Assembly (NCBI GenBank): GCA_020744225.1
Contig: JAGMWG010000015.1
Coordinates: 186,001-250,000, forward strand
Reading direction: 5' to 3'
DNA: 64,000 bases
Source of the DNA: Paraphoma chrysanthemicola
Taxonomy: Eukaryota > Ascomycota > Dothideomycetes > Pleosporales > Phaeosphaeriaceae
Shown: positions 43,260 to 55,169 of the stretch, piece after piece
Position numbering within the stretch: position 1 is the stretch's first letter
How the letters are laid out: each line of letters opens with the position of its first letter
Program-made: the position numbers and the translations under genes
The notes under the pieces: generated by a model
The model's input: the letters and a program-made list of their open reading frames with translations, nothing else
What the model was told of the DNA's origin: nothing
Database searches by the model: none

Positions 43260-44317
43260 ATGACTGTTCCTCCACCAAACCCCGAACTTTGTAAGTAACA
43301 GAACCTCCCTCCCGAGGTTGCACGCCTCTAACACTGTGATGCATAGGTACCGCAATTGGTCAGATCATCGACGGCCAGACCTGCACCATCGAGGGCACTC
43401 TCTATGGCTACTACCCTAGTCTCGGCGCCAACGCATTCTTCGCCGCCTTCTTCGGAATCTGCTTTTTCTGGCAACTCTACTGTGGCATCAGGTACAAGAC
43501 TTGGACTTACATGGTGCGCATTACAACACGAATCCTCTAGTTCCATGACGCTGACCACGAGCAGATCGCGCTTTGTCTAGGCTGCATTGGTGAAACCGTT
43601 GGCTATGGAGGACGTCTCATGCTCTACAATGATCCCTTCGACGACAATGGCTTCACCATCCAGATATGCTGTCTCATCATCTCGCCTGCCTTCGTGTCGG
43701 CCGGAATCTACCTTACGCTCAAGCACATCGTCATCAACTTTGGTCAAGAACAGTCCCGACTCGGTCCAGCGTGGTATACCCGCATCTTCATCACCGGCGA
43801 CATCTTTTCTCTGGTCCTACAAGGTGCAGGAGGTGGCATTGCTTCGACCGCAGACAATGGATCCTCCTTACAGGATGTGGGACTCAACATGATGATTGCA
43901 GGTGTCGTCTTCCAAGTCGTCATTCTCGCCTTTTTTGGGTACTTTCTCACAGAGTACACCATTCGCACATACCGACGTCGCGAAACGCTGACGAGCGCAT
44001 CCATGGATCTCTTCCATAAGACAAGCTTCCGTGCCTTTATGATTGCCATCATTGTGGCCTTCGTTGGCGTCTTTATCCGATCAGTGTACCGCATACCCGA
44101 ATTAGCGCTAGGTTGGAGGAGCGAATTGATGCGCAACGAGGCCGAGTTCATTGTCCTCGAAGGTGTAATGATCGTCATTGCCGTATTAGCACTCACTGTC
44201 TTTCACCCTGGATACTGCTTCCCAGCCCTTGGAAACACGATAGGCAAAAAGAGCAGGGTCGCTAGAAAGAGTGTTGACGAATCAGACGTGGAGATGGTTC
44301 CATCTGGTACTCGATAG
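43260..44317 (+). CDS. RTA1-like multi-pass membrane protein
   Basis: Three exons: 43260-43290, 43347-43513 and 43565-44317; 316 residues. Intron 1 starts GTAAGT and ends CATAG; intron 2 starts GTGCGC and ends AGCAG. About seven hydrophobic segments are visible, with the family blocks YGYYPSLGANAFFAAFF, CIGETVGYGGRL, QICCLIISPAFVSAGIYLTL, GDIFSLVLQGAGGG and the late RSVYRIPELALGW..LRNEAEF type motif (here SELMRNEAEF). RTA1/RSB1 relatives sit in the plasma membrane and are linked to resistance to aminocholesterol-type compounds or to export of sphingoid bases. The substrate here is not known. The C-terminus is short and basic. Confidence 0.9.
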
Positions 44318-45528
44318 GGATATCAATTTCTTCTTGTGTTGCAGCGCAGTCTGTCACTTTGGGCGAGAGGGTTTGCGGGAGATGCGAGTTTCGAACGGGT
44401 CTTGGTGCAAGTCTGAGAACAAAGGCTTTCATACATACGGATTCAACGTTGGCGCTCGGGTGTGGTATCGATTTTTGAAACTATATACAATTTCCTTCAC
44501 AGGTGTCGAAGCTGTGACCTTCGAGGCTATAAGTAGCGTTCTAAGAATATTGCGTCGGTATGTAGACAATTCCATATAGATCTATCTTTCTGTCAAAGGA
44601 GTTATCAACGAGTACTTCTGCCACCATGATATTGACAAGCTGCCTGAAAACGCCTGCAGCGAGATGAGTAGAACTTGGAGTTATATGGTAACATAGCTGA
44701 AAACCCGAAAGCCATGCAGAGTTGCTCGACTTAGCCATCGTAATCTCGTACCGGAGGGGTGGGTAAAGTCAAGCCCATCAAGGATTATCTCGCACCACGT
44801 TAGCAGGCATAGCTTGCGCTGCCGCTATGGAGGTTGTGGAACATTAAGGTGGAGAGATTGGTTATGCTTCTCGGTTGCACCAGATCATGTGCATTCAGAC
44901 TCGTCGACAGAGTACTGCATGACGTGTGGACGGAATGCTTTCAGCAGATGGCGGAAATGGATGTGAAATACTGCAAGTACATCGCAGAGTTGCGGCCATG
45001 AAGCCAACGACTCTATTAGCGAGAGCATATTGCAATGAGGCAGCCTTTGTCCGCTCTTCGGTAGTCATGTATTCCAGTTTGAGCATGTTAGTCTCGATCC
45101 ATGGTACAGCTCGAAGGAAGTCAACGAAACACTTGCCTAGAGCGGATAGCGACGGGCACTGTACAGCCAGACTGAAGGAAGCAGCTTGAAATGTTTGCTT
45201 AGCTGGTAGAGTTGTCTGCTCAAACATGTCGCTGGAGTAAGATATAAATTCTCACTATGGTCAGAAATGATCTGCACAGATAGCTGGTTTCCCAAATGTA
45301 TGATAAAAGCACATAGCTGTTGTCTGCTGATTCTGAACCAGCATGCATGTCCTGTAAAACCAGAGTCATCTGACGAGAAACATCGACCGTGGCTAATGGA
45401 CTGCGAGAGACAACCAACCTCAGTCTTCCATTAGTTCGCCCGCTCCTAACTTGTCTATGGATCGCAACAGGCGTTGCCGAAGTCTAGCCCCGAAATCCAA
45501 CCTGGTCTGAAAAATCCAAATCAATGCT
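44318..45528. other. Intergenic, no gene supported
   Basis: A 110-codon minus-strand frame with ATG (45227-44895) is present but has no recognisable domain or promoter context. Otherwise empty. Confidence 0.4.
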
Positions 45529-47019
45529 CTAAGCATCAATCACGTAGCCGTCCCGAGCCCCAGGCGGTCCCCACTGCGTAGTATCAGACCTGAACTTGCC
45601 CTCTTCAACCCAGGCTGTGCCTGCCAGCATCACATCTCCTAAAGATGCCTTGACGTTGCCAGTCCGCCTACCAACATCTAGGTCTTTGATCTCCAGAAGC
45701 CTCTGCACCTTGGTGATGTCAAGCTGGAGATCCATGCCAGGAGCAATGTTGATGGTATCGTTGTGGCCCGTGGCGCTGGTCGCGATGCTCAGGACACCTT
45801 TATTGTTACGGTCACATCCCTCTTCGACGATTGTGCCGTCATGAACGGCGTACACACTGCTCCACTTGTGCCGGCCATCGTGCGTCTCGCCTTGCCACCA
45901 CACGACGGTGTGGTTTTGCGAACTGGTGTCCGGCATACCGTTGGCGCCAACAGGATTCATGCGGACATGACCTCGGTGCCATGACTTGACGGCCCTCGGT
46001 AGTGGTAAATCGCTCCACATCTGGTCGTGGAAACCGTTACCGTTCCGGAAGTCTAGATACTGGGGTTTCGAGCTCGAATTGCGCTGTATGGTGAAGCGCG
46101 CATCGACAGTAGCGGCGGGCATCTGATTTGTCTGTGAGGGATAAGCTCGAGAGTTGATGCCGGTGTCATGTCGGATGTACATGGGTAACGAGGCCCTGCG
46201 GTCTAGATGGTTGTCAGCATATACAAACGTCATCCGTATCATGAAGAGGACTTACAGCTTTGAAGGTCATTGTTCCATGAATGCCCACATTTTTGTTATC
46301 CACCTGAATAGTATACTGGTTCGAGAAATATGGCTTAGTCGCTAGCACATCAACAATTTGCCAAAGCTTCTTACCGCATCACCGCGTGAATTACCAAGCC
46401 ATGCGACGCCTGTGTTGCCCCATGTTGCGTTCGTGCCCCAACCCGAGACTGTCAAATTTGCATAGTCATCGCCTTCACTGTGCCCGGCTGCGCTGTTTAA
46501 CTGAGCCTTGTACATCGATCCATTGGCTAGGCCCAGTGTCAGATGTACGAAGACATATCCATTGGTGAGGCCTCTGAGTGGGTAAGCTTCACCACTTGCT
46601 GCAAAGAAGTTGATGGAGATGCTCTCATTGACGTTTGCGGAATTGACAGCGTAGAAGTTCCAATCATTAAAGCTCGTGTCGTTGGCTTGTGGGATGAGAC
46701 GAGGCGTGTCGGCTTGATAAAATGTCTTGCAGCCGGATTCCGAAGTAAATTCGGCCTGAATTGGGCCTCCCACTGCCTTGTTTCCAAGGCTGAAGGTGTG
46801 GTCGACGAGAGGACGCAGTTGGCACTGCGCAGCGACAGTGATGACGATTGCGCTTAGCAGGCGAGCATGGTTGTGATAATCTCCATGTTGCTAGCGGTAT
46901 CGTGGTCGGGTGTTGCAAGAGCGTACAATTTCGTCAAGGTCAAGAAAACGGGTTGTGGTTTGGGTTGTGCGAAAGAGTGGGTGACCAAGGATAGAGATTT
47001 TTCCAAGCGCGCTTACCAT
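45529..47019 (-). pseudogene. Secreted CrtC/Diels-Alderase-fold protein, apparently frameshifted
   Basis: Proposed minus-strand exons: 47019-47017 (ATG only, before GTAAGC), 46890-46375, 46315-46256 and 46202-45529, with introns ending GCTAG, ACCAG and TCTAG. The start gives a signal peptide (LLSAIVITVAAQ). The chain has WGTNATWGNTGVAWLGN, then GTMTFKATAGPRYPC, then GNGFHDQMWSDLPL and HTVVWWQGE. This order resembles the lipocalin-like fold of hydroxyneurosporene synthase (CrtC) and fungal Diels-Alderases (GxxxF..PPHYPC, GYHDKNW). The exon lengths leave one base out: the YPC block and the FHDQMW block are in different frames, switching at about 46130-46150. Either a real frameshift or a sequence error. 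Function in natural-product cyclisation is only a possibility. Confidence 0.55.
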
Positions 47020-47374
47020 ATTTGACGCGTGATGAAGAGAGGTGAAAGTGAAAGATAGTAAACATGACATAGAGGTTGAGGAAAGCAGGGAAGAGGGTCG
47101 ATAATGGAGGTGAAAAAGAACAGAGGGCATGGTGCATTCAGCAATTGTGTAGTACGACGAGCTTGATTTGATGATTACCGGCCTCTAGAGACTGTCCGTA
47201 TCTGTTCTACATGCGACTGCATCGTGGTCAGGCTGGCATGGCTTGAAGATACTGCACATACCTGCATGGAATTTTGAGCTGGTTCTGCCTTCGAAGTTGA
47301 CCAGGACCACTCGTGTCTATATCCAGATTATACATGCGGAAGCCTCACCAGTCGGCCCTTTGAGTCCGAAGCAT

Positions 47375-48474
47375 TCACGATAGCTATGGTCGACCAAAGG
47401 ATCACAAAGCAAAGCATAGAGCATTTAACAATCGAGCGTAATAGTAGCAAGGTCAGTACAGAAAATGCACTTACAAATGAAGGAGGAGGATCAATGCTAA
47501 ACACATTGATAAGGCTACGTCCCAATGGCCCACTAGGCCAGAATTCACCACCACTGCCTCGCGCATTCTCCGTCGCCTGCCAAAAGAGACGCACCGATAG
47601 CGAGACTTGAGCAGTAACAGGTCCTGTCAGAGATCGCGGCGGTCGTGTACGAGTCATTTTTACCAGAGCAAAGTGCAGAGCACCTGGCGTCGTCTGTGCC
47701 GCCCACTGGAGTCTCACTGTATGAGTTGGCGGGGTTGAGTAAAGAGAGCCACGCTTGCAGGTAAAAACAGCCATTATAGACCCACCTCGCTGGGTATGCC
47801 GGTTTCGGCATTGCGAGGGTCGATACGACCCGCTTGTAGACTGTTATGGCTGCAACGAGCGGGCTGCCTGAACCTTCGCAGAATTGATCCGTATTCAATG
47901 GACATGGTAGATTACATCTATCGGTACAGGTGTCAGCACGTGGCGGCTCGATCGCGCAATAACATAAGCCTCCTTGGACAGTGGCGTAGTCTTTTAGATC
48001 TGCAATGCACAAGTCGATGCATATTTTTGCGCCCATGGCGCCATTGACAAGTCCCGACTTGAGAGTAGCTTTGGATCCAAGGTATACGTCCGGATCGAAG
48101 CATCCGAAGTATTGCCAGCCACGAGTCCTTGGGTCGCGGGGATGGGGTTGCTCTAGGGCAAGGATGAGAGGGTCGAGCACGGTCAGAGGAGCCGACTAAA
48201 ATAATGACGTTCAGTCTGCGCCACGCTACTATTCGCTTTGATTTACCGTCAAAAGACCTATGATGGTGAGAATATCGTCAACGGCGTCCAGTGTAACATC
48301 GAGGAGCCCATCGAAGAGGCTCGTGATTCCAATCCTGGCCGCGCCGATTGTCTTTCCTAGAGTGTTGATAATGTTACTTGGATACGGAGGGGCTGCACGG
48401 ATAACCCGACTTCCTCCAGCCACAACCCCCAGGAGAGGGAGTGTGGCGAGGAAGTGTCGATAGACACGCCCCAT
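47375..48474 (-). pseudogene. Secreted protein with two WSC domains, apparently frameshifted
   Basis: Minus-strand exons 48474-48247 and 48195-47475, probably with a tiny last exon 47383-47375. Intron 1 is GTAAAT..TTTTAG and intron 2 is GTAAGT..CATAG. Exon 1 encodes a signal peptide (HFLATLPLLGVVAG) and a linker. Exon 2 has WSC domain 1 (WQYFGCF, then CIDLCIA, GLCYCAI, CNLPCPLN, FCEGSGSP) and WSC domain 2 (WVYNGCF, CSALCSG, RTCYCSS). The second WSC breaks at about 47552-47568: its expected end (GSGGEFWPSGPLGRSLINVFS in character) lies in the next frame, and the original frame stops at 47545. WSC modules bind wall polysaccharides. A one-base error or a real frameshift could explain this; the two expected Cys near the end are also absent. 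Confidence 0.6.
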
Positions 48475-49311
48475 GATGACCGCGCAGGTGAAAGCAATCT
48501 AATGTTAGCAGAAACGAATGTAAAGAGGTATACTTTTTTTTTGAAGTGTCAAGGGTTCAGCAATGGACAGAATGCGTCAGCGAGCGATGGTCACGGTCGG
48601 AAGTGAATGACAGTAGAGGTGGGGAAAGAAAAGGCTGAATCGGCGAAGCGGGAAGATCTTTTGGAAGGAAGTGCAGCAATATAGTTGGTGAGCCGTTGGC
48701 GTCGAAGTGCGACAACTGGGAGCTGGTATGTAGACAGGTTAACAGGCAATGGAGATGCTCGGTGCAGGCCGCACGTCGCAAGAAGTGAGTAATATCTAGC
48801 AATGCAACTGCGAGTAAAGATGTGAGGCACACACAGTAGGAGATGCAGACGAATGAAGAGGGCAGATTAAGAGGCGTCGAACATGGTGGGAGCAGAAGTG
48901 CTAGTAAAGAGAAGGTTCATGTTCGTGATGAGGCTCAGTCAGCCGAAGTGACACGAGGAAATGTGAGGAATGCAGCACAAGTGGAGGTCGGTCTCACGGA
49001 GCTTGGAAAGTCAGAAATAAGAACGAAGTGGGCATTGCAACTCTAGCATTGCATCTAGATCTTTTAATATAGTAAAGACATCCAGCCCTCCCGATGAGTT
49101 AGATTTGGAAAAGCACTATTCGCGGGGTTTTGCTGTTTGTCGGCATTGGGGATGCACGCCTATTTCCGAACTAGGGCGTGTAGCGGGACGTGATTGTGAT
49201 GCATGGCAAAACGCGCTAAGTTAGTGGGCGTCCCGTTCCGAGCGACTCTCCAACCTCGATACTCAGACATCACGACACTTTGGAGGCCATTGCCCATTGC
49301 CAGCAGCTCCC
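48475..49311. other. Divergent intergenic region
   Basis: Separates the WSC gene (minus) from the Zn2Cys6 gene (plus) and holds both promoters. No gene is supported; small frames are chance-like. Confidence 0.45.
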
Positions 49312-51736
49312 ATGGACGGCGACCGCTCCTCGTCGCCCAAGCGGAAGAAGATACGGCAGAAGTATGCTCCAAAAGCCTGTAGGTCGCATCCTTCTGATGG
49401 GGCCGCGTGCTGGGGATTTCGTCGAAGCATTCCGAGGTTCCGGAGCTCATCATCTGCAAAGGACATGGCATGATGCTGGCGTTCAGAGTGGCTGACAGTT
49501 ATGTTGCAGGCGTATCGTGCCGGCGATCGAAGCTGAAGGTGAGACCTCATTGTCTGGTCACAGAAGCCTCCCGCTGACCAGCGTGCAGTGCAGCGGCGAA
49601 AACCCATGCCAGCGATGCGTAGACAATGGCAAGCGCTGCTTCTACTCGGAGGACCAGACGGCCGCCGAAGTCTTGCAGAACCTCAGCCGGCCCGCGCCCG
49701 GCCCCTCGTCGCTTCCCTCGCATGGCAACAATAACAACAACAACAATGGCAACAATGGCAACAGCAACAGCATCAGCAACAGCATCAGCAACAGCAACGG
49801 CGCAGCAAGACGGGCCGCCGCCGTGCTGCCGCGCACCGACATGGCCGCCGAACGCAGGGCGAGCGATGCCAGCGTCATGGGCCTGACCATGGAGGGCCGC
49901 ATGGCCAGAATTGAGGCCATGATGGACGCCCTCATGCACGACCGCGGCCTCGCCTTCACCCCGAGCGGGAGCATCGAGCGCGAGGGCAGCGAGGGCTTCC
50001 GCAGCGAGAGCGCCTTCTCCATGCCCATCCTCGACCCCATCCATCCCGCCCTGGATCACATGGGCCACCCATCACCTGACCGCGTGCTCGCGCCTGCTGC
50101 TTCGGCCGGTGCTGTCATCGGACAAGGACAAGACTCGACGGCGCAGGTGCGGGTGGGCAACCGCCTGCTGCCCTTCCCCACTCCCGAGAGGTACCAACAG
50201 TACGTTGCTCATTTCTTCGGCCATGTCCATCCGCGCCACCCGTGCGTCGACGAAATTGACTTCGATGCCCATACACAGCGAGTAGTGACCGAGGGTGCCG
50301 CAGGTCCGAGTGACGCCCGCTTCCTAGCCTTGTGCTACGCCATCTTTGCCTGCTGCGATGCTGTCTTGCACCTGACGCCTCCAGCCAGCGGCAGCAAACC
50401 CCCCGGCTGGCACTGGTACGAAATAGCCCGTGACATCGCCGACAGCAATGCCCGTCCTGGTGCAAACAGTGGCCTGGCACTCATTCAGTGCTTGCATTTC
50501 CAGGTAAGCCAATCCCATGTTTGCAGATTCGAACCTGACACCCATAGGCTGTTTATCTCATGTATTCCGATCTGCCTGCGCTGGCTTATAGCACCATACG
50601 CGCAGCGTGCACGGCTGCGTTGGAGCAAAACCTGCATCAGCAGCCGGCGTGGACCGACTTCGACCCTGAGCAAACATATTGGCGCATATGCATCTTCTGG
50701 AATATACACATTACTGATCGATTAATATCAGTCTCTTGTGGTAGACCGACCTCTTTCCAGGCCGAACATGTCCAGGTCGAGTTGCCAGGAGATTTCTATG
50801 ATCGCGTAAGTTGCAACCCCGTGCTTCAAATCACACCGTGGCATGTGCGCCCTGCAAGTATCTGATTCGGAATAGCAAGCTTCGGTCCCACCAGAATCGC
50901 GCCACCTAGATCCCAAACACTCAATCAGCGAGTACTTGAGATATGAGCTGTGGGCATCTCAGCTTGCGTTGGACGCCTTCGCGAGAGTTTCCAAGGGCCA
51001 GCATTACATCTACGACAGCAACCGGACTATCGAAGCACGAATGCAACACTTTGTAGACCATGAATTACCTGCCATCTCCTTCCCGCACCAACCCCCAGAG
51101 GACGAATTCATCCCGCCCTACAAAACGCTCGTGGCTTTGCAGCATCTAACACTTCCGCTCATCGTGGGCCGTAGAACTATGACCTCGCTAGCCTATAACG
51201 ACAGTGACGCTCAACCTTTCATTGAATTGGCAACACATGCTCTGCACGACGTTCGCAGGATCCGCAACGAAGACATGGGATCCTCAAGTTGTCGTCACCA
51301 CCTCACCTCGGCAGTGGCTGGTGTGCTCCTCGTTCTTGGAGCGATTCTACTTAGGGATCTCTCTGCACCTGACTTGAGCCCACTCCAGCTCAGCTTTGGT
51401 GACATTGTCGAAAACTTCATGGAGGCCGTCGCCATACTTTCAGACCTGGCTCAGGGCCTGCCGTACGCGAAGCGCGTACGAGACGACTGCTTGGTCATCA
51501 TCGCGTCTGTTACTTCAATGGCCGACAAATGGCACTCTCTGTCACGCTCGCAGAGAGAGAGCCAGGGATGGAACTCTGCTGTGGATATGATCCCTGCAGG
51601 CATTGCAGACCAGTTTCCTTATCAAATGCTCTGCCCTCCGCTACATGGCCTGCCTTCAGATGCTGCCCCAGCGGGTTGGGATGGCATTGATCCTAGATTG
51701 GGAGCAAATAAGACTGGCGTATTGTGGTTATTTTGA
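49312..51736 (+). CDS. Zn2Cys6 transcription factor with fungal_trans domain
   Basis: Five exons: 49312-49378, 49510-49538, 49589-50503, 50548-50805 and 50876-51736; 709 residues. All junctions are GT..AG and keep frame. The first three exons assemble the zinc cluster: CVSCRRSKLKC then SGENPCQRCVDNGKRC, spacing C-x2-C-x6-C-x5-C-x2-C-x6-C, preceded by a basic KRKKIRQK. A 29-nt exon carries the core of the cluster. A linker with an Asn/Ser repeat follows (about 71-95), then the fungal-specific regulatory domain: FGHVHPRHPCVDEIDF, LCYAIFACCDAVLHL, WHWYEIARDIA, QTYWRICIFWNIHITDRLISVSCGRP. It is a nuclear DNA-binding regulator of unknown target genes; no obvious cluster adjoins it on the right. 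Confidence 0.88.
49725..49798 (+). repeat. Coding CAA/CAG-type microsatellite
   Basis: AACAAT/AACAGC triplet repeats inside the transcription factor gene encode an Asn/Ser-rich linker (NNNNNGNNGNSNSIS). Length is likely variable between strains. Confidence 0.75.
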
Positions 51737-52288
51737 ACAATAATGGTTCACTGCAAATTTCTTTCCCATATTTATGTAGATACCCATCGACGTCCATCAT
51801 GTACCTGAAGGAAATTGTTACGGCACATTGTCTTGCGACAGTGAAGGAAGACGAAATTGCATCTCTCGTACTTTGTGCCCACTGAGCAAGAACGTCCCAT
51901 TTCAAGTGCTTAGGCAGGGTCATGAATGTATAACAATTAGCACACAAGCATGCGGCAGATTCGGCTAACGAACATGGTGCCGTCGTTGCGACTCTTCAAG
52001 TGGAGACGTACGGCAATGGTCGCGTCCTCAGCTGGCACCACACTAATTGCAACGACTGCCGACTCAAGCCTGGGCGCTAATACTTACGTCTCCAAGGAAT
52101 AAAGGCTGTTCGACAGATATCCATGCAATCATCAATTGTGCATGTACATCCAAATAAGGGTACGCAGCGCTGGGACACACCCCTGGAGCCCCACATGCAC
52201 CGCTTCGTGGTTGTTTTTATGTCCTTCGAGGCTGCGTCAGGCTTTTGTGAGTGACAGCCGACGTTGAGGATCTTGCGTACAAGTAATT
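51737..52288. other. Intergenic, upstream of the DUF8021-like gene
   Basis: Separates two plus-strand genes. No other feature recognised. Confidence 0.45.
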
Positions 52289-53101
52289 ATGATCCAGCTA
52301 ACCTTCCTCGTCTGCATTGGGCTCGCAACACAAGCTTCAGCGGCATGCACGCGGGCATCGCTCCAGGGAATCGTAACAGCCTACCTGCAAGCGCAGACCG
52401 CAGGCAATCCCAGTCTGCTTCCACAAGCAAAGAATATCACTTACGTTGAAAACGACGTTGTCATCGATATCTCAAAAGGCTTGCTCACTCAACCCGTCAC
52501 CATCGACTTAAGCCGTAACCTCATCGATACCACAACATGCGCAACCTTCACCGAGATCTCAGCAGCTACCAACAAGCATCCATACGTCATTGACACCCGC
52601 ATGCTCGTCTCCGGGAACAGTGTTATCGCAATCCAGTCCGTCATCGCAGACAGTGGCGATTGGGTGTTCAACGCAACGAGCCACCTCAAATGGGCCAAGA
52701 CGGAGAAATGGGATACGATTCCAGAAACAAAACGCGACACGCGTGCCGTCATCCAAGCCGCTGGCGATGCCTATCTGGATAGCTGGGCCGATGGCAAAGT
52801 CAAAGTCCCCTACGGAACTCCGTGTGCACGTCTCGAAGGCGGCGCATACACAGGCGAGAGAAATGCTTCGACGAATAGCTGTCGTATGCCTGAGTTCCCG
52901 AAACCATTTGATGGCGCAGGGAACAGGCGCTATGTCATCGACGAGGAGGTTGGCGGAGTGGGCATCTTGAATGATTTTCCTTTCATCGATGTGACCAGGC
53001 CTAATGGAACGCCGAGTACGAACATGCTGAGGGTTGAGGGCGGGTTGATTAGGTACATTCATGAGACGACAGTTTGTGCAACGAGAAACTGTGGGCGCTA
53101 A
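52289..53101 (+). CDS. Secreted fungal protein, DUF8021-like
   Basis: A single exon of 270 residues. The signal peptide MIQLTFLVCIGLATQASAA is followed by CTRASLQGIVTAYLQAQTAG, the usual mature start of this secreted fungal family. Later blocks are DTRMLVSGNSVIAIQSVIADSGDW, AAGDAYLDSWADG and VPYGTPCARLEGG, then RYVIDEEVGGVGILNDFPFID. At least six Cys can form disulfides, and N-glycosylation sites are present. It has no known enzyme motif. Such proteins occur in many plant-associated and saprobic fungi; the role is unknown. Confidence 0.8.
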   Translation: MIQLTFLVCIGLATQASAACTRASLQGIVTAYLQAQTAGNPSLLPQAKNITYVENDVVIDISKGLLTQPVTIDLSRNLIDTTTCATFTEISAATNKHPYVIDTRMLVSGNSVIAIQSVIADSGDWVFNATSHLKWAKTEKWDTIPETKRDTRAVIQAAGDAYLDSWADGKVKVPYGTPCARLEGGAYTGERNASTNSCRMPEFPKPFDGAGNRRYVIDEEVGGVGILNDFPFIDVTRPNGTPSTNMLRVEGGLIRYIHETTVCATRNCGR

Positions 53102-53288
53102 AGGAGGTATGGGAAGGATTTGATGGTTGCGTAGTGGGCTGGGTGAATGGTTGACGTGTAGAATGATAGGTTTATTTGACGACATGTCATGGGCGTAGTC
53201 CTCCGCGGTGGATAGTATCGCTTCTTGTAGTCTGAGAAAATCTCCTGTCCTGTCTCTACAGAGAGTCGTAGACGGACGCCAAACAGAC

Positions 53289-53606
53289 CTAGAAGTCAAT
53301 ATGCCCGATTTTCTGTTCGCTTGGTCCCACGTTAGCTGCCCATAACATACGGAGGGCGACATTGCAGCAGTCCAGGTCTGCGTTTATCAGAATTGGAGAT
53401 ATACAATTCATGCATTGTATTTTGATTGGCGATCCCTCGTCTAGCCAGCAGCGGATGTAGATCGCCACCGTGGAGGGCCCAAAAGTCCTCGAAGTGTTTA
53501 GCCACGCAACCACCACTTTGCTCTGTCGAACTCTGTAGGTCTCTAAATCACTGGGATCATCTATGATCATTCTTTCAAAGCTGTCAATGTCGTTGCGCAG
53601 ATACAT
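53289..53606 (-). CDS. Possible small hypothetical protein
   Basis: A 105-codon frame from ATG 53606 (MYLRNDIDSFERM) with protein-like composition: VVVAWLNTSRTFGPSTVAIY and four Cys in the second half. No signal peptide, domain or clear promoter. Convergent with the DUF8021-like gene. Could be an exon of a larger gene or chance. Confidence 0.28.
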   Translation of the reverse strand: MYLRNDIDSFERMIIDDPSDLETYRVRQSKVVVAWLNTSRTFGPSTVAIYIRCWLDEGSPIKIQCMNCISPILINADLDCCNVALRMLWAANVGPSEQKIGHIDF

Positions 53607-55169
53607 GCAGCACACGCGTCACCGCTAGAACCATCACAACAAAGAGTCGATGGCGTAAGAAAGTCTTGCCAATGCAAACAGGTCGATCCGTTTACAATAA
53701 GCCCCGAGTGAGTGGGCTGATGCCACCAGGAACGATCGACGTTGTATGGACATAATCAATTCGGATGACGGACAGGGATTTGTGTGCTCACCCGAACACG
53801 CCACCCGAAACGATCGTCTTCCTACCCACGAACTAGCCAAGAGTAGTTACAGCAAACGTAATTGCCGAAGCAGCCTGCAGACTTCACTCACCAATACCGC
53901 TGATGATCGATCTCTGGTCAGGCTTTTAAAAACACTCGAAGTCCTGGAAAATAGGGCGGCGTTTAGCCCACAAGCCTAGGCCAGGAATTAAATCAACAGC
54001 CAACACGACTTTATTCTATTTGGCCGGTCCAGTAATGACATGAGGACACCACCTGCAGACAAGTGCAGCTTCTGTCTCAAGATGGATCAAGACTTGAAGC
54101 AGGTATCTGCAGAACGCACTATATTCGGTACCAGCCCGTCGGCATCCAACTCAGCTTACTCGTATTCTTCGAGACCATTATACCCAACATTAACCTCAGG
54201 TTAGTAAACTCCGCATTGTAGGTGCAGCCGAACCTGAGTTTATTTCCTTGCCGCCGAGTCCTGGCGATGCATCCTGCTTACGGCTCATGAGAACTCTAGG
54301 GATGAATAGTCACCAAATTGACAACCAGTGTAACTTGTCATCCTATCACACCCATCACAATGTCTTGGGAATGCCGCAATGACGTGGACAAAATGGCCTC
54401 GTCCTGCAGATCTGTAGCACAACTCGAAACTTTTAGAGTGCTGTGCTTACTTCTTAGATAATATGACTCCATAGTGAACGGGCTGATTCCTCAATCCAAG
54501 ACCCAAAGTCTTGGGCTCAGGAACGACCCTCCGGGTATCAGAGCTTGGCATTCCACGAGGTCGGTATCTGACCATCAGGGAAGGGACACAAGCAGTAACA
54601 AAGGTTGACAATTTGATAGCTCATAACTCAGATTACTTGCTGTAAGTGTACGGAAGATTCAACGGTTCTTTGCCTCTTTTACACAGTCACTCTGCATACG
54701 CTCTGTATTGAAGAGCCTAGTATTTAGTGAGTGCAGACACCAAAAGAAGGTCTATAAATCGCAAAATGTGTATAGTACTCCTGCAAGTCATCTTTCACGA
54801 GGCATATTCCTACGGTTACACATGCTTACTCTGCCTCTCGACCGACACTCGCCGAGCACTCGCCCGACAAGCATCATATTATTGCGTCAGCAGGCCGGCT
54901 CATCGGTGTCAAGCTGCTTCACGACACCGATCATGTTGAGACAGAAAACGTAACTCCCTGTTTGCCAACGGCAATAACCGCTGACTATGGTCGCCCAAGG
55001 ATGTATGGGCCCCTGAGAAAACGAGTATCTGAACACTATATAAGGTGCTCCTCTCGCCGATTCAAAACTTTCTTGAAAACCACCAAACTCAGTAACTCCA
55101 CTCTCGAACCAAACAATCTCCTACTCAACTCTATCCAGTTCACCACGAACAACGAGATTCCCTACCAAA
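53607..55169. other. Intergenic, no gene seen
   Basis: About 1.5 kb with stops in all frames; the right end is the promoter of the Cys-rich peptide gene. No repeat or element recognised. Confidence 0.4.
55037..55044 (+). promoter_or_regulatory. TATA box of the Cys-rich peptide gene
   Basis: TATATAAG, 126 bp before ATG 55170, followed by a C/A-rich leader. A strong, canonical element that suggests regulated, potentially high expression. Confidence 0.55.

Noticed and set aside
45190..45225. TAGCTGGTAGAG, resembling a tRNA D-arm
   Set aside because: No matching acceptor stem, anticodon arm or T-arm around it; it overlaps an open frame.
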